Assembly: GCA_020025545.1 (NCBI GenBank)
Contig: JAHHRX010000014.1
Location: forward strand, 1 to 46,128
Length of the DNA stretch: 46,128 nt
Origin: Oscillospiraceae bacterium
GTDB taxonomy: Bacteria > Bacillota > Clostridia > Oscillospirales > Oscillospiraceae
Direction: 5' to 3'
In this document: in pieces, positions 1 to 7,972 of the stretch
How positions within the stretch are numbered: position 1 is the stretch's first letter
How the letters are laid out: each line of letters begins with the position of its first letter
The notes under the pieces: model-generated
Databases searched by the model: none
Told to the model about the DNA's origin: nothing
The model's input: only the letters and a program-made list of their open reading frames with translations
Made by a program: the position numbers and the translations under genes

Positions 1-1
1 G

Positions 2-148
2 GTTCGCCAGAGAGGCACTCATATCCATCCCGGTGTCAATGTCGGTATCGGCAGCGATGACACTCTGTTTGCTCTGGTTGACGGCACCGTCAAGTTTGAG
101 CGCAAGGGCAAGGACCGCCGGCAGTGCTCCGTGTACGCTGAGCAGTAA
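2..148 (+). CDS. rpmA: 50S ribosomal protein bL27, C-terminal part (5' end outside window)
   Basis: The first 49 codons read in frame from base 2 to a TAA stop and give the conserved end of ribosomal protein bL27. The motifs RGTHIHPG, GIGSDDTLFALVDG and VKFERKGKDRR are visible. bL27 sits near the peptidyl-transferase centre of the 50S subunit. The N-terminus, which in Firmicutes often carries a cleaved extension, lies outside the window. rpmA followed by obg is the usual Firmicutes order (rplU-ysxB-rpmA-obg), so this is a conserved ribosome-assembly locus. A hairpin with a T-run follows the stop codon. Confidence 0.95.
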   Translation, partial: VRQRGTHIHPGVNVGIGSDDTLFALVDGTVKFERKGKDRRQCSVYAEQ

Positions 149-166
149 TTGCGTTTCTAAGAACGA

Positions 167-202
167 AGGGCTGTTGCAGAAGATTTTGCGACAGCCCTTT
201 TT
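167..202 (+). terminator. Rho-independent terminator after rpmA
   Basis: An 8-bp stem (AGGGCTGT at 167-174, ACAGCCCT at 191-198) closes a loop of about 16 nt and runs into TTTTT. It should end the rpmA transcript. Its 3' half overlaps the candidate obg promoter. Confidence 0.75.
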
Positions 203-214
203 CTAAAATATATC
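186..214 (+). promoter_or_regulatory. Candidate promoter for obg
   Basis: TTGCGA (186-191) and TATATC (209-214) are separated by 17 bp. The -35 box lies in the loop and 3' arm of the rpmA terminator. The start point would fall near base 221, inside the first 25-bp repeat. Each hexamer matches consensus at four of six positions, so this is only a moderate prediction. Confidence 0.4.
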
Positions 215-281
215 AGTATTGCCATGAGAAGAATATATCGGTATTGCCGTGAGAAAAATATATCTGCATTGCCATGAGAAG
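207..281 (+). repeat. Three tandem copies of a 25-bp repeat in the obg leader
   Basis: Units at 207-231, 232-256 and 257-281 are exactly 25 bp each, contiguous, and differ at only a few positions. The shared core is AATATATC-N-GTATTGCC followed by ATGAGAA. The array lies between the rpmA terminator and the obg start. It is followed by a short inverted repeat (AGCAGAA at 280-286, TTCTGCT at 288-294). No other copy was noticed in this window. Confidence 0.9.
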
Positions 282-340
282 CAGAAGTTCTGCTTTTGAT
301 TGCAGTACAAATGCAAGTTTTCACGAGGGAGGTTTTTCCT

Positions 341-1615
341 ATGTTTGTAGATAAAGTTCGCATCACTGTTTGCGGTGGACGGGGCGGCGACGGTGCCGTG
401 GCGTTTCACCGGGAAAAATATGTGGCAGCTGGCGGCCCTGACGGCGGCGACGGCGGCCATGGCGGCAGTGTGATTCTGCACGTCAATGACAATCTTACCA
501 CCTTGCTTGACTTTCGCTATAAGCGTAAGTATGTTGCGCAGTCCGGTATTAACGGCCAAAGCAGAAAAATGAGCGGTAAGCGTGGAGAATCTCTGATCAT
601 TCAGGTCCCGAGAGGCACCGTAGTTCGGGATGCCGAATCCAATCGGATCATTGCGGACATGTCCACAGAAGAGGACTTCGTCATTGCCAAGGGCGGACGG
701 GGCGGCTGGGGCAATGCCCATTACGCAACCCCCACCCGACAGGTGCCCCGGTTTGCAAAGTCCGGCATCAAGGGCGAGGAGCGCGATGTGATTCTGGAGC
801 TGAAGCTTCTGGCGGATGTGGGTCTTGTGGGCTTCCCTAATGTGGGAAAATCCACTCTGCTGTCTGTCAGTTCCAACGCGCGGCCTAAGATCGCAAACTA
901 TCATTTTACCACGCTGTTCCCCAATCTGGGTGTCATATATGTAGACGAAGGCGTTTCTTTTGTTATGGCAGATATCCCCGGCATTATTGAAGGTGCGGCT
1001 GAGGGTGCAGGCCTCGGACATGACTTCCTGCGCCATATTGACAGATGCCGCCTTCTGGTTCATGTTGTGGATGTTTCCGGCAGCGAGGGCAGAGATCCCG
1101 TGGAGGATTTTCACGCTATCTGTGCTGAGCTTTCCGGCTACAGTGAAGATCTTGCCAACCGCCCGATGATCGTTGTTGCCAACAAAATGGACATCCTGCC
1201 TCCGGACAGCGACAATCTTGAGCGCCTGCGCGCATGTGTTGAGGAAGCCGGATGCGAGCTGTATGAGATTTCTGCCGGCACTACTCAGGGAACCAAAAAC
1301 CTCATGCGGATCATTGCGGAAAAGCTGCGGCAGCTGCCCCCGGTCACCATCTACGAGCCGGATTATGTAGCGCCGGTAATTGAGGCGGGGGATCCGGATC
1401 AGCTGGAGATCGAGCATCTCGGCAGCACCTGGCTTGTCACCGGTACCTGGCTGGAGCGCCTGATTCAGAATATCAACTTCGACGATTATGAATCCCGGAA
1501 TTATTTTGACCTGCAGCTGAGAAAATGTGGCTTGTTCACTCGCTTGGAGGAAATGGGAATCAAAGACGGAGATACGGTCGATATTTACGATTTTCAGTTT
1601 GAATATCAGAGATAA
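341..1615 (+). CDS. obg: GTPase Obg/CgtA (ribosome assembly, stress and sporulation control)
   Basis: This 424-aa protein has the three Obg parts. The N-terminal glycine-rich Obg fold (about 1-158) contains GGRGGDGAVAF and GGPDGGDGGHGG. The central G domain has GFPNVGKST (about 163-171), DIPGIIEG and NKMD. A C-terminal OCT domain occupies about 345-424. Obg is an essential GTPase acting in late 50S assembly, and in Bacillus it is also needed for sporulation initiation. I chose the ATG at 341 because GGGAGG lies 8-9 nt upstream and the family begins MFVDKV; an in-frame upstream start at 296 adds 15 residues with no family support. Confidence 0.97.
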   Translation: MFVDKVRITVCGGRGGDGAVAFHREKYVAAGGPDGGDGGHGGSVILHVNDNLTTLLDFRYKRKYVAQSGINGQSRKMSGKRGESLIIQVPRGTVVRDAESNRIIADMSTEEDFVIAKGGRGGWGNAHYATPTRQVPRFAKSGIKGEERDVILELKLLADVGLVGFPNVGKSTLLSVSSNARPKIANYHFTTLFPNLGVIYVDEGVSFVMADIPGIIEGAAEGAGLGHDFLRHIDRCRLLVHVVDVSGSEGRDPVEDFHAICAELSGYSEDLANRPMIVVANKMDILPPDSDNLERLRACVEEAGCELYEISAGTTQGTKNLMRIIAEKLRQLPPVTIYEPDYVAPVIEAGDPDQLEIEHLGSTWLVTGTWLERLIQNINFDDYESRNYFDLQLRKCGLFTRLEEMGIKDGDTVDIYDFQFEYQR

Positions 1616-1620
1616 ATTAT

Positions 1621-1649
1621 TTGCCATTTGCAGGTTTGTTTTGTATAAT
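1621..1649 (+). promoter_or_regulatory. Promoter for the AraC-regulator operon
   Basis: TTGCCA (1621-1626) and a perfect TATAAT (1644-1649) are 17 bp apart. The predicted start point is near 1655-1656, in the middle of the 5' arm of the obg terminator. Transcripts from this promoter would therefore not carry the complete hairpin. Confidence 0.75.
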
Positions 1650-1650
1650 A

Positions 1651-1680
1651 ATGGGGTCACCATGTGTGACCCCATTTTTT
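1651..1680 (+). terminator. Rho-independent terminator of obg
   Basis: A perfect 10-bp stem (ATGGGGTCAC at 1651-1660, GTGACCCCAT at 1666-1675) with a 5-nt loop is followed by a T-run. Confidence 0.9.
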
Positions 1681-1697
1681 CATAGGGAGGTATGAAT

Positions 1698-2552
1698 ATG
1701 CCGAAGTGTGCGGAAAGATTGCCCTTTGCGGCAGATAAGACCCCGAAGGCGGCAGGCACTTTTCGGGTTGCGGAAGTTCATACCTTGACAGAACAGGAAC
1801 AGGAGCGGGGCTTCCTCTTTCCCGGGCAGTCCCATCCGATGTTGGAACTTACCTATGTGGAGCGGGGGAAGCTCTGTTTTGTTTGCGAAGGCAGAAGATT
1901 GCCGGTGGCGGCGGGGGAAATGATCCTTTGCAGCCCCGGGAGCTGGTGGATGTACTATGCTGAAACAGATGAGGCCCCCAGATTCCTGACGGCGGAGCTG
2001 CGCACCGACGGTGAAGCCATTCAAAAAATTGCCGGCCGCACGATTGCGCCCAATGCGGCAGAAAAAATGATTGCTGAGGAATTGCTTTCTGAGTGTCGGA
2101 GGCAAGATCCCTACGCCGACAGCATGCGTTTATCCCTGCTGACCCAGTTGCTGATCCGGCTTCTGCGCAGATTTCGGAATGCCGACCTGCCGCATATCAG
2201 CGGGGAAAACGAAATTATCTGCCGAGCTCAGCAATTTGTGGCTCTCCACTCCGGGGAAAAGCTGACGGTTCCTTATGTTGCCGAGTGCATCGGCGTCAGC
2301 CCCAGCTATCTCACGGCTCTTTTTCACAAGCATCTGCAAATTTCTCCGGCGGAATATATCCGACGCCTGAAATTGCAGCTGAGCAAGGATATGATTCGAC
2401 AGGGAAATCAGAATTTTACGGAAATTGCAGCGGCGCTGCAATACTCCACGGTTCATCATTTTTCCAGACAGTTTAAAGAAAATTTCGGTATTACACCGAC
2501 ACAATATGCCAAATCCGTGCGCTATGCACCGCAGAAAGGAGATTTACAATGA
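1698..2552 (+). CDS. AraC-family transcriptional regulator with cupin-like sensor domain
   Basis: This 284-aa protein has an N-terminal cupin-like ligand-binding region (about 20-110; note ELTYVERGKLCFV and the VAAGEMILCSPG turn) and a C-terminal double helix-turn-helix (about 185-282). The latter shows VPYVAECIGVSPSYLTALF and the AraC signature ending FSRQFKENFGITPTQYAKS. Two ATGs are available. The one at 1692 is only 1 nt from AGGGAGG, while the one at 1698 has proper spacing (7 nt), so I use 1698. The stop overlaps the next start (ATGA), so it is translationally coupled to the dehydrogenase and may control it. The inducer is unknown. Confidence 0.9.
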   Translation: MPKCAERLPFAADKTPKAAGTFRVAEVHTLTEQEQERGFLFPGQSHPMLELTYVERGKLCFVCEGRRLPVAAGEMILCSPGSWWMYYAETDEAPRFLTAELRTDGEAIQKIAGRTIAPNAAEKMIAEELLSECRRQDPYADSMRLSLLTQLLIRLLRRFRNADLPHISGENEIICRAQQFVALHSGEKLTVPYVAECIGVSPSYLTALFHKHLQISPAEYIRRLKLQLSKDMIRQGNQNFTEIAAALQYSTVHHFSRQFKENFGITPTQYAKSVRYAPQKGDLQ

Positions 2553-3535
2553 TTAAAATTTTAGCATTTGAGGTGCGGGGAGATGAAGTCCCTGCTTTTG
2601 AAAGAATACAGAAAAGTGTCCCTGTGGAGATTGTTCTCAGCTCCAAGCGGCTGGATATGGAAAGCCTGCACCTTTGTCAGGGTTATCAGGCCGTTACCGT
2701 TCTGGGACATAGCACATTGGACAGAGAACTGTTGACGGCGCTCAGACAAATCGGGATCCGTGCGGTTTCCACCCGCACTGTGGGCGTAAATCACATTGAT
2801 CTGGAAGCTGCCAAGGAAGTTGGCATGATGGTCTGCAACACCAACTACGGCGCGGAGTGCGTGGCGGATTATACCGTGATGCTGATGCTGCTGTGCCTGC
2901 GAAATTACAAGCCTGCCCTGTGGCGGATGCAGGTAAATGATTATTCTCTTACCGGCTTGCAGGGAAGGCAGATGGCATCTCTTACCGTGGGAATCGTCGG
3001 CACGGGAAGAATCGGCACTCAGGTAATGCAGGATCTCAGCGGCTTTGGCTGCAGGATACTTTGCTACGATCCTTATCCCAATGAAGCGGCGAAGAAACTG
3101 GGCCGATATGTACCGCTGGATGAGATCTGGCAGCAGTGCGATATTATCAGCTTCCATGTGCCGCTGACAGAGGAAAACAGAAATATGGTCAACCGGGAGA
3201 CGATTCGGCAGATGAAGAAGGGCGTGATCCTTATCAACACCGCCCGTGGAGAGCTGATGGATGCGGAGGCTCTGACAGAAGCTGTGGAAAATGAGAAAAT
3301 CGGCAAGCTTGCTATGGATGTTTTTCAGGAGGAGCAGGGAATTTACCATGAAAACCTGCGGGATGATATCGTGAAGAACCGGGCCATGGCATATCTGCGG
3401 CAGTTCCCCAATGTGGTTATGACACCGCACATGGCTTTCTTTACGCAGGAAGCGGTAGAGAGCATGGTACAGGGCGGTGTGTGCGGCCTTTATGAGCTGC
3501 TGACATCGGGCAAGACCGGAATGCAGCTGGCGTAA
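2549..3535 (+). CDS. D-2-hydroxyacid dehydrogenase (D-lactate dehydrogenase type)
   Basis: This 328-aa NAD-dependent enzyme belongs to the D-isomer-specific 2-hydroxyacid dehydrogenase family, which interconverts 2-keto acids and D-2-hydroxy acids. The Rossmann motif VGTGRIG is at about 150-156. The substrate-binding Arg is in NTARGEL, and the catalytic His is in TPHMAFFT near the C-terminus. Length and motifs fit fermentative D-lactate dehydrogenase and related 2-hydroxyisocaproate dehydrogenases; sequence alone does not separate these substrates. The gene overlaps the AraC regulator by 4 bp. Likely cytosolic, regenerating NAD+ in fermentation. Confidence 0.88.
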   Translation: MIKILAFEVRGDEVPAFERIQKSVPVEIVLSSKRLDMESLHLCQGYQAVTVLGHSTLDRELLTALRQIGIRAVSTRTVGVNHIDLEAAKEVGMMVCNTNYGAECVADYTVMLMLLCLRNYKPALWRMQVNDYSLTGLQGRQMASLTVGIVGTGRIGTQVMQDLSGFGCRILCYDPYPNEAAKKLGRYVPLDEIWQQCDIISFHVPLTEENRNMVNRETIRQMKKGVILINTARGELMDAEALTEAVENEKIGKLAMDVFQEEQGIYHENLRDDIVKNRAMAYLRQFPNVVMTPHMAFFTQEAVESMVQGGVCGLYELLTSGKTGMQLA

Positions 3536-3555
3536 GGAAGCAAGGAGGACAGCCA

Positions 3556-4350
3556 TTGGAATTCAAGGTACTCGCTGTAGGTGATGTGGTGGGAAATCCG
3601 GGTATGGAACGGATCCGCTGCTCCCTGCGGTATTGGAAACGAAAAGTAAATGCGGATTTTGTGGTGGTAAACGGCGAAAATGCCAGCGTAGTTGGCATCA
3701 CGCCGGATCAGGCAGAGGATATCCTGAATGCCGGGGCGGATGTGATTACCATGGGCAATCACACCTTCGGCAAACGGGAAATTGTGCCGTATCTGGATGA
3801 TGTCCCTCAGATCCTCCGGCCTGCCAACTATGCACCGCAGGCTCCCGGCAGGGGATATGGCGTTTTTGATTCCAAATGCGGCCCTGTAGCGGTGATCGAC
3901 CTGATCGGCCGGTGCAATATGGACTACGGCCCTGACAATCCCTTTTTGATGATCGAGAAGATCTTAAAGGAGCAGGTAGCAAAGATCGTTCTGGTGGAGC
4001 TTCACGCAGAAGCTACCTCGGAAAAGCTCGCCATGGGCTATATGCTGGATGGACGTGTCAGCGCTTTGTGGGGAACGCACACCCATGTTCCTACTGCGGA
4101 TGCGCAGGTGCTGCCCGGAGGAACGGGCTATGTGACGGACTTGGGCATGACCGGCCCCAGAAACTCTGTTCTGGGAATACGGCCGGATCTGTCCATTGCA
4201 AAATTTCGGGGGGATCTCACCGGCCGGTACCAATGGGCAGGCGGTCCCACAAAAATGGAAGCGGTGCTGTTCACCATCGACAGCAATACGGGACATTGCC
4301 TGAAAGTGGAAAGGGTGGATCTAAAGGATGAAGATACTGCACAGCGCTGA
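3556..4350 (+). CDS. ymdB: YmdB-family metallophosphoesterase
   Basis: This 264-aa protein matches the YmdB family, which in Bacillus subtilis is a 2',3'-cyclic nucleotide phosphodiesterase affecting biofilm and motility decisions. Metal-binding motifs are visible in order: AVGDVVG near the N-terminus, NGENAS, MGNHTF and GTHTHVPTAD. It starts with TTG at 3556, supported by AAGGAGG at 3542-3548 with 7-nt spacing and by the family N-terminus MEFKVLAVGD. Its end overlaps the next gene by 23 bp, so it is part of the same operon. Confidence 0.93.
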   Translation: MEFKVLAVGDVVGNPGMERIRCSLRYWKRKVNADFVVVNGENASVVGITPDQAEDILNAGADVITMGNHTFGKREIVPYLDDVPQILRPANYAPQAPGRGYGVFDSKCGPVAVIDLIGRCNMDYGPDNPFLMIEKILKEQVAKIVLVELHAEATSEKLAMGYMLDGRVSALWGTHTHVPTADAQVLPGGTGYVTDLGMTGPRNSVLGIRPDLSIAKFRGDLTGRYQWAGGPTKMEAVLFTIDSNTGHCLKVERVDLKDEDTAQR

Positions 4351-5401
4351 CTGGCACATGGATTCTGCATTTTCCGGGAGAACCGAAGCACAAAGTGTTT
4401 ATCTGCGGCAGGAGCTGCTGAAGATCCCAAGGAAGATTGCAGACCTCTGTCGGTCGGAAAACTGCGATTTGCTTCTTTTGGCGGGGGATCTTTTTGATGG
4501 CGCATATACCAAAGAAAGCTACCAAGCGGTTTACGATGCACTGAAAGAAGTCAGAATCCCGGTGTTTATTGCACCGGGAAATCATGATTTCTGTCAGCCT
4601 AATTCCCCTTATATAAGGGAAAACTGGCCGGAAAATGTGCATATTTTTACCCACACAGCGGTGGAGTCCCAATCTCTGCCGGAATTGGACTGCCGGGTTT
4701 ACGGCGCAGGTTATACAGCTATGGACTGCCCTGCACTGCTGGAGGATTTTCGGGCAAAGGGACCGGAAAAATGGCAGATCGGCGTTTTCCACGCTGATCC
4801 TGCGGCCTCGGGGTCGCCCTACTGTCCGGTGACGGCGCAGCAGGTACATATTTCGGGACTTCAGTATCTGGCATTGGGGCATATCCATAAGGGAGGCAGC
4901 TTCCGAAGCGGAAATACCCTTTGCGCATGGCCGGGATGCCCCATGGGACGGGGCTTTGACGAGCCGGGGCAGAAAGGGGTCATCCTTGTGACTTTGGAAG
5001 ATCAGGTCGGCGCCCGGTTTATGCCTTTGGATACACCCCGGTTTTTTGATGAAACTTTGGATGTAGGGGAGGATCCGTCGGCAGCACTGGGGGCCATGCT
5101 TCCCGCAGCGGCTACAAATGACATCTATCGTGTGACACTCACCGGCTATTGCGGCGGTGTGGAAACGCAGGCCCTTCGCAAGGCGTTTGCGCATATCCCC
5201 AATCTGGAGCTGCGGGATCGGACGGTGCCCGAAACGGATATTTGGAGCCATATGGATCAGGATTCTCTGGAAGGAATGTATTTCAGAATTCTGCATGAAG
5301 CTATGGATAATACCGACAGCCAGCGTCTGGAGCGCTGCATTCAGCTGGCGGCAAGAATCTCCCGGCAGATTTTGGACGGACAGGAGGTGACCTTGCCATG
5401 A
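4328..5401 (+). CDS. YhaO-like DNA repair exonuclease subunit (SbcD/Mre11 type)
   Basis: This 357-aa calcineurin-like phosphoesterase shows the SbcD/Mre11 motif series: HSADWHMDS, LLAGDLFDG, APGNHDF, FHADPAA and GHIHKGG. The start lies inside the end of ymdB. It ends overlapping the next gene by 4 bp. That gene encodes a large coiled-coil ATPase, so the two should form a nuclease-ATPase complex like Bacillus YhaO/YhaN or SbcCD, working on DNA ends or hairpins. The family is often called YhaO because it is shorter and more diverged than classical SbcD. Confidence 0.85.
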   Translation: MKILHSADWHMDSAFSGRTEAQSVYLRQELLKIPRKIADLCRSENCDLLLLAGDLFDGAYTKESYQAVYDALKEVRIPVFIAPGNHDFCQPNSPYIRENWPENVHIFTHTAVESQSLPELDCRVYGAGYTAMDCPALLEDFRAKGPEKWQIGVFHADPAASGSPYCPVTAQQVHISGLQYLALGHIHKGGSFRSGNTLCAWPGCPMGRGFDEPGQKGVILVTLEDQVGARFMPLDTPRFFDETLDVGEDPSAALGAMLPAAATNDIYRVTLTGYCGGVETQALRKAFAHIPNLELRDRTVPETDIWSHMDQDSLEGMYFRILHEAMDNTDSQRLERCIQLAARISRQILDGQEVTLP

Positions 5402-7557
5402 AAATTTATTCCATGACAGCTACCTTCGGAAAGCTGAACCACGAGACGCTGACATTGAAGCCGGGGCTTAATATCATCGAGGCACCGAATGAATGGGGAA
5501 AGAGCACATGGTGTGCCTTCCTGACAGCTATGCTCTACGGTATCGATACCCGTGCCAAAACCACCAAGACGGTGATTGCAGATAAGGAGCGCTATGCACC
5601 GTGGTCCGGTGCGCCTATGGAGGGACGCATCGACCTCAACTGGAACGGTCGGGATATTACCATAGAGCGGCGCAGTAAGGGGCGGCTGATTTTCGGGGAT
5701 TTTCGGGCATACGAAACGAATACCGGACGGAATATCCCGGAGATGGACGGTGCAAACTGCGGTCAGATGCTTCTGGGCGTGGAGCGGAGCGTGTTTCTGC
5801 GGGCGGGATTCCTGCGGTTGGGAGATCTTCCTGTGACACAGGATGATGCCCTGCGGCGCCGTCTGAACAATCTGGTGACCACCGGTGACGAGAGCGGTGC
5901 CGGGGACAAGCTGGGAAAGCATCTCAAGGATCTGAAAAACCGCTGCCGCTACAATCAGAAGGGGCTGCTTCCTGAGGCGGAAGCGCAGAAGCAGCAGCTG
6001 GAGCACCGTCTGGAGGAACTGGGGGATTTGCGGACACAGGAGCAGCGATTGCAGCAGCGCCAGCAGGAACTGGACACTTGGATTTCCCGACTGCAAAATC
6101 ACAAGACCGCCCTTGCCTATGAACTATCCCAAGGGGAAACCAAGCAGGTGGCAGAGGCCGCACAGAAGGCCGATGATGCCCTGCTTCGGGTGCAGCAGCT
6201 GGAAAAAATCTGCAAGGATCTGCCTTCGGCAGCGGAAACGGAGCAGGAACTCCATAAAGCGCAGTCGCTGCAGCAGGAATGGATGTCCCTGCAAATGGAA
6301 AGCCAGATGCTCCCCGGGGAGCCGCAGGCGCCGGTGGCCTCCGCATCCTGCCAGGGGATGACACCCGGGGCAGCGGTGGAACAGGCCCGGCGGGATCAGG
6401 AGAAAGCAGCGGCTCTCGAAAAGCGAAAAAAAGGCAATGGAAGATTGATTTGGATATTTGCAGCACTGGCACTGCTGGTGCAAATCGGTGTGGCTGTGTT
6501 GTATTTCGCCTGCCGGGATGTTTGGTGGCGGCTGCCGGTTACCGTGGGTGCGGAGGCAGTGGTGGTGCTGGGAGGTATCCTTACGGCGATAATTTGTGTG
6601 GTGCGTGCCAAGAGCATTGCTGCGGCAATCGGAGCAATCTATCTGCGCTATCCCGGGAAAAATCCCGATGCATGGCTTTCTGAGGCACAGGAGTATGAAA
6701 GGGCATATGATGCCTATTTGCACAAGGCTGAGGAGTGTCGTGCTCTGCGTGGAGATGTAGATCAGCGGCTTAAAGCGATCGGAAATAAAATTTCTGCATT
6801 TGCAGAAGACGGGGATTTGCAGGGGCAAATCAACCATATAAACAGTGTTCTTTCCGCATGGAAGCTGCTGGCGGATGCCAATCGGGATCTGCAACAGGCG
6901 GCAAGCCATGCGGATACGGTTCGAGCCATGGCAAAACCTGTTCGCCCACCGGAATTTCCGGATACCTTGGAATACAGCAAGGATGAAACCAATGCCCTGA
7001 TGGCGAACGCCGTCAGCGAGCGACAGCAGAATCAGCGGCGGCTGGGCCAGTTTCAGGGGCAGGCTGAGGCACTGGGGCAGGAAGAAAGCCTTCGCAGCCG
7101 TCTGAAGCAGGTAAAAAGCCGAATGGATAAGCTTGAAGATATTTATTTGGCACTGGAGCTGGCGCAGAAGGCACTCAGTCAGGCCACGGCAGAATTGCAG
7201 CGCAGGTTCGCTCCCCGGATTACAAAACGGGCGCAGGAACTGTTCTGCATGCTCACAGGGGGGCGCTACCAGCGGCTTACCTTGGAGGAAGACCTGAGTC
7301 TGAGCGTAAGTACGCAGCAGGAGGATACCTTGCGGACTTCCCTTTGGCGCAGCGACGGAACCGTGGATCAGCTGTATCTTGCGTTGCGGCTGGCGGTGGC
7401 AGAGGAGCTGACGCCGAATGCACCGCTGGTGCTGGACGATGCACTGGTGCGCTTTGATGATGTGCGGCTCAGTGCTGCCATGGATATTCTGCGGAAAACG
7501 GCAGAAAATAAGCAGGTCATCGTATTTACCTGTCAGGCAAGGGAAAAGAATGCATAA
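5398..7557 (+). CDS. YhaN-like AAA/SMC-type ATPase with internal membrane segment
   Basis: This 719-aa protein has an N-terminal ABC/SMC half with Walker A APNEWGKST (about 30-38). Gln/Glu-rich coiled coil spans about 180-250. A hydrophobic region at about 348-402 could form two membrane helices. More coiled coil follows, and the C-terminal half carries the signature-like DQLYLALRLAVAEEL and Walker B LVLDDALVRFDD. It is the partner of the upstream YhaO-like nuclease. The hydrophobic insert in the middle of the coiled coil suggests membrane tethering, as proposed for YhaN homologues and unlike SbcC or Rad50. Confidence 0.85.
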   Translation: MKIYSMTATFGKLNHETLTLKPGLNIIEAPNEWGKSTWCAFLTAMLYGIDTRAKTTKTVIADKERYAPWSGAPMEGRIDLNWNGRDITIERRSKGRLIFGDFRAYETNTGRNIPEMDGANCGQMLLGVERSVFLRAGFLRLGDLPVTQDDALRRRLNNLVTTGDESGAGDKLGKHLKDLKNRCRYNQKGLLPEAEAQKQQLEHRLEELGDLRTQEQRLQQRQQELDTWISRLQNHKTALAYELSQGETKQVAEAAQKADDALLRVQQLEKICKDLPSAAETEQELHKAQSLQQEWMSLQMESQMLPGEPQAPVASASCQGMTPGAAVEQARRDQEKAAALEKRKKGNGRLIWIFAALALLVQIGVAVLYFACRDVWWRLPVTVGAEAVVVLGGILTAIICVVRAKSIAAAIGAIYLRYPGKNPDAWLSEAQEYERAYDAYLHKAEECRALRGDVDQRLKAIGNKISAFAEDGDLQGQINHINSVLSAWKLLADANRDLQQAASHADTVRAMAKPVRPPEFPDTLEYSKDETNALMANAVSERQQNQRRLGQFQGQAEALGQEESLRSRLKQVKSRMDKLEDIYLALELAQKALSQATAELQRRFAPRITKRAQELFCMLTGGRYQRLTLEEDLSLSVSTQQEDTLRTSLWRSDGTVDQLYLALRLAVAEELTPNAPLVLDDALVRFDDVRLSAAMDILRKTAENKQVIVFTCQAREKNA

Positions 7558-7567
7558 GGAGATAACT

Positions 7568-7936
7568 ATGGCAAATTGTTCAGATTGCGGCAACTGCGCC
7601 GCCTGTTCCAACTGCGCAATAGGGGAGCTGATTTTATCCTCCGGAGAAATCGCCATGCTGGAAAAGCTGGGGCAGATCCCGTTTTTGCCGGTGGCAAGAA
7701 AAATAGACAGCTTGGAGCCAGTCTATTTAGAGGATGGGGAGCTTTCCAAAGAGGAATACAGTCTGATTCTCAGCTGCCTTGAAAAGCGCGGGCTGATAAC
7801 CTTGGATTTTGACAAGCCCCTCGCAGGGTTTGACGATGCCGCCTATGAGGCGTATCCCATTCGTGGCAGCTTTGCCCTGACCAATCGTGGGCAGAAGGTG
7901 CTGGAACTGATGGAAATTCAGGGATTGGATGCATAA
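7568..7936 (+). CDS. Unknown protein with N-terminal CxxC ladder and winged-helix-like body
   Basis: I do not recognise this 122-aa protein. Its first 20 residues carry cysteines at 4, 7, 10, 13 and 16, a strict CxxCxxCxxCxxC ladder suited to binding a metal or iron-sulfur cluster, or to redox change. The rest alternates predicted helices and turns and ends in LTNRGQKVLELM, which resembles the last helix of MarR-like winged-helix proteins. The ATG at 7568 has AAGGAG just upstream and follows the YhaN-like gene by 10 bp, so it closes that operon. Upstream in-frame codons overlap yhaN and are not supported. Confidence 0.8.
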   Translation: MANCSDCGNCAACSNCAIGELILSSGEIAMLEKLGQIPFLPVARKIDSLEPVYLEDGELSKEEYSLILSCLEKRGLITLDFDKPLAGFDDAAYEAYPIRGSFALTNRGQKVLELMEIQGLDA

Positions 7937-7942
7937 AAAAAA

Positions 7943-7966
7943 GGGACTGTCTGGCAGTCCCGTTTT
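7943..7966. terminator. Bidirectional terminator between convergent genes
   Basis: A 7-bp stem (GGGACTG at 7943-7949, CAGTCCC at 7955-7961) has an A-run on the left and GTTTTT on the right. It can end the rightward yhaN operon and the leftward acetyltransferase gene. Confidence 0.85.
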
Positions 7967-7972
7967 TACACC

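Noticed and set aside
207..281. CRISPR array
   Set aside because: The 25-bp units are directly adjacent with no spacers, and no cas gene is near.
203..1759. 518-codon open frame on the minus strand across obg
   Set aside because: It is antisense to a clear obg gene, has no ribosome-binding site and no domain pattern; it arises from codon bias on the other strand.
6124..7656. 510-codon open frame on the minus strand across the YhaN-like gene
   Set aside because: It is the shadow of a coiled-coil ATPase with clear Walker motifs on the plus strand.
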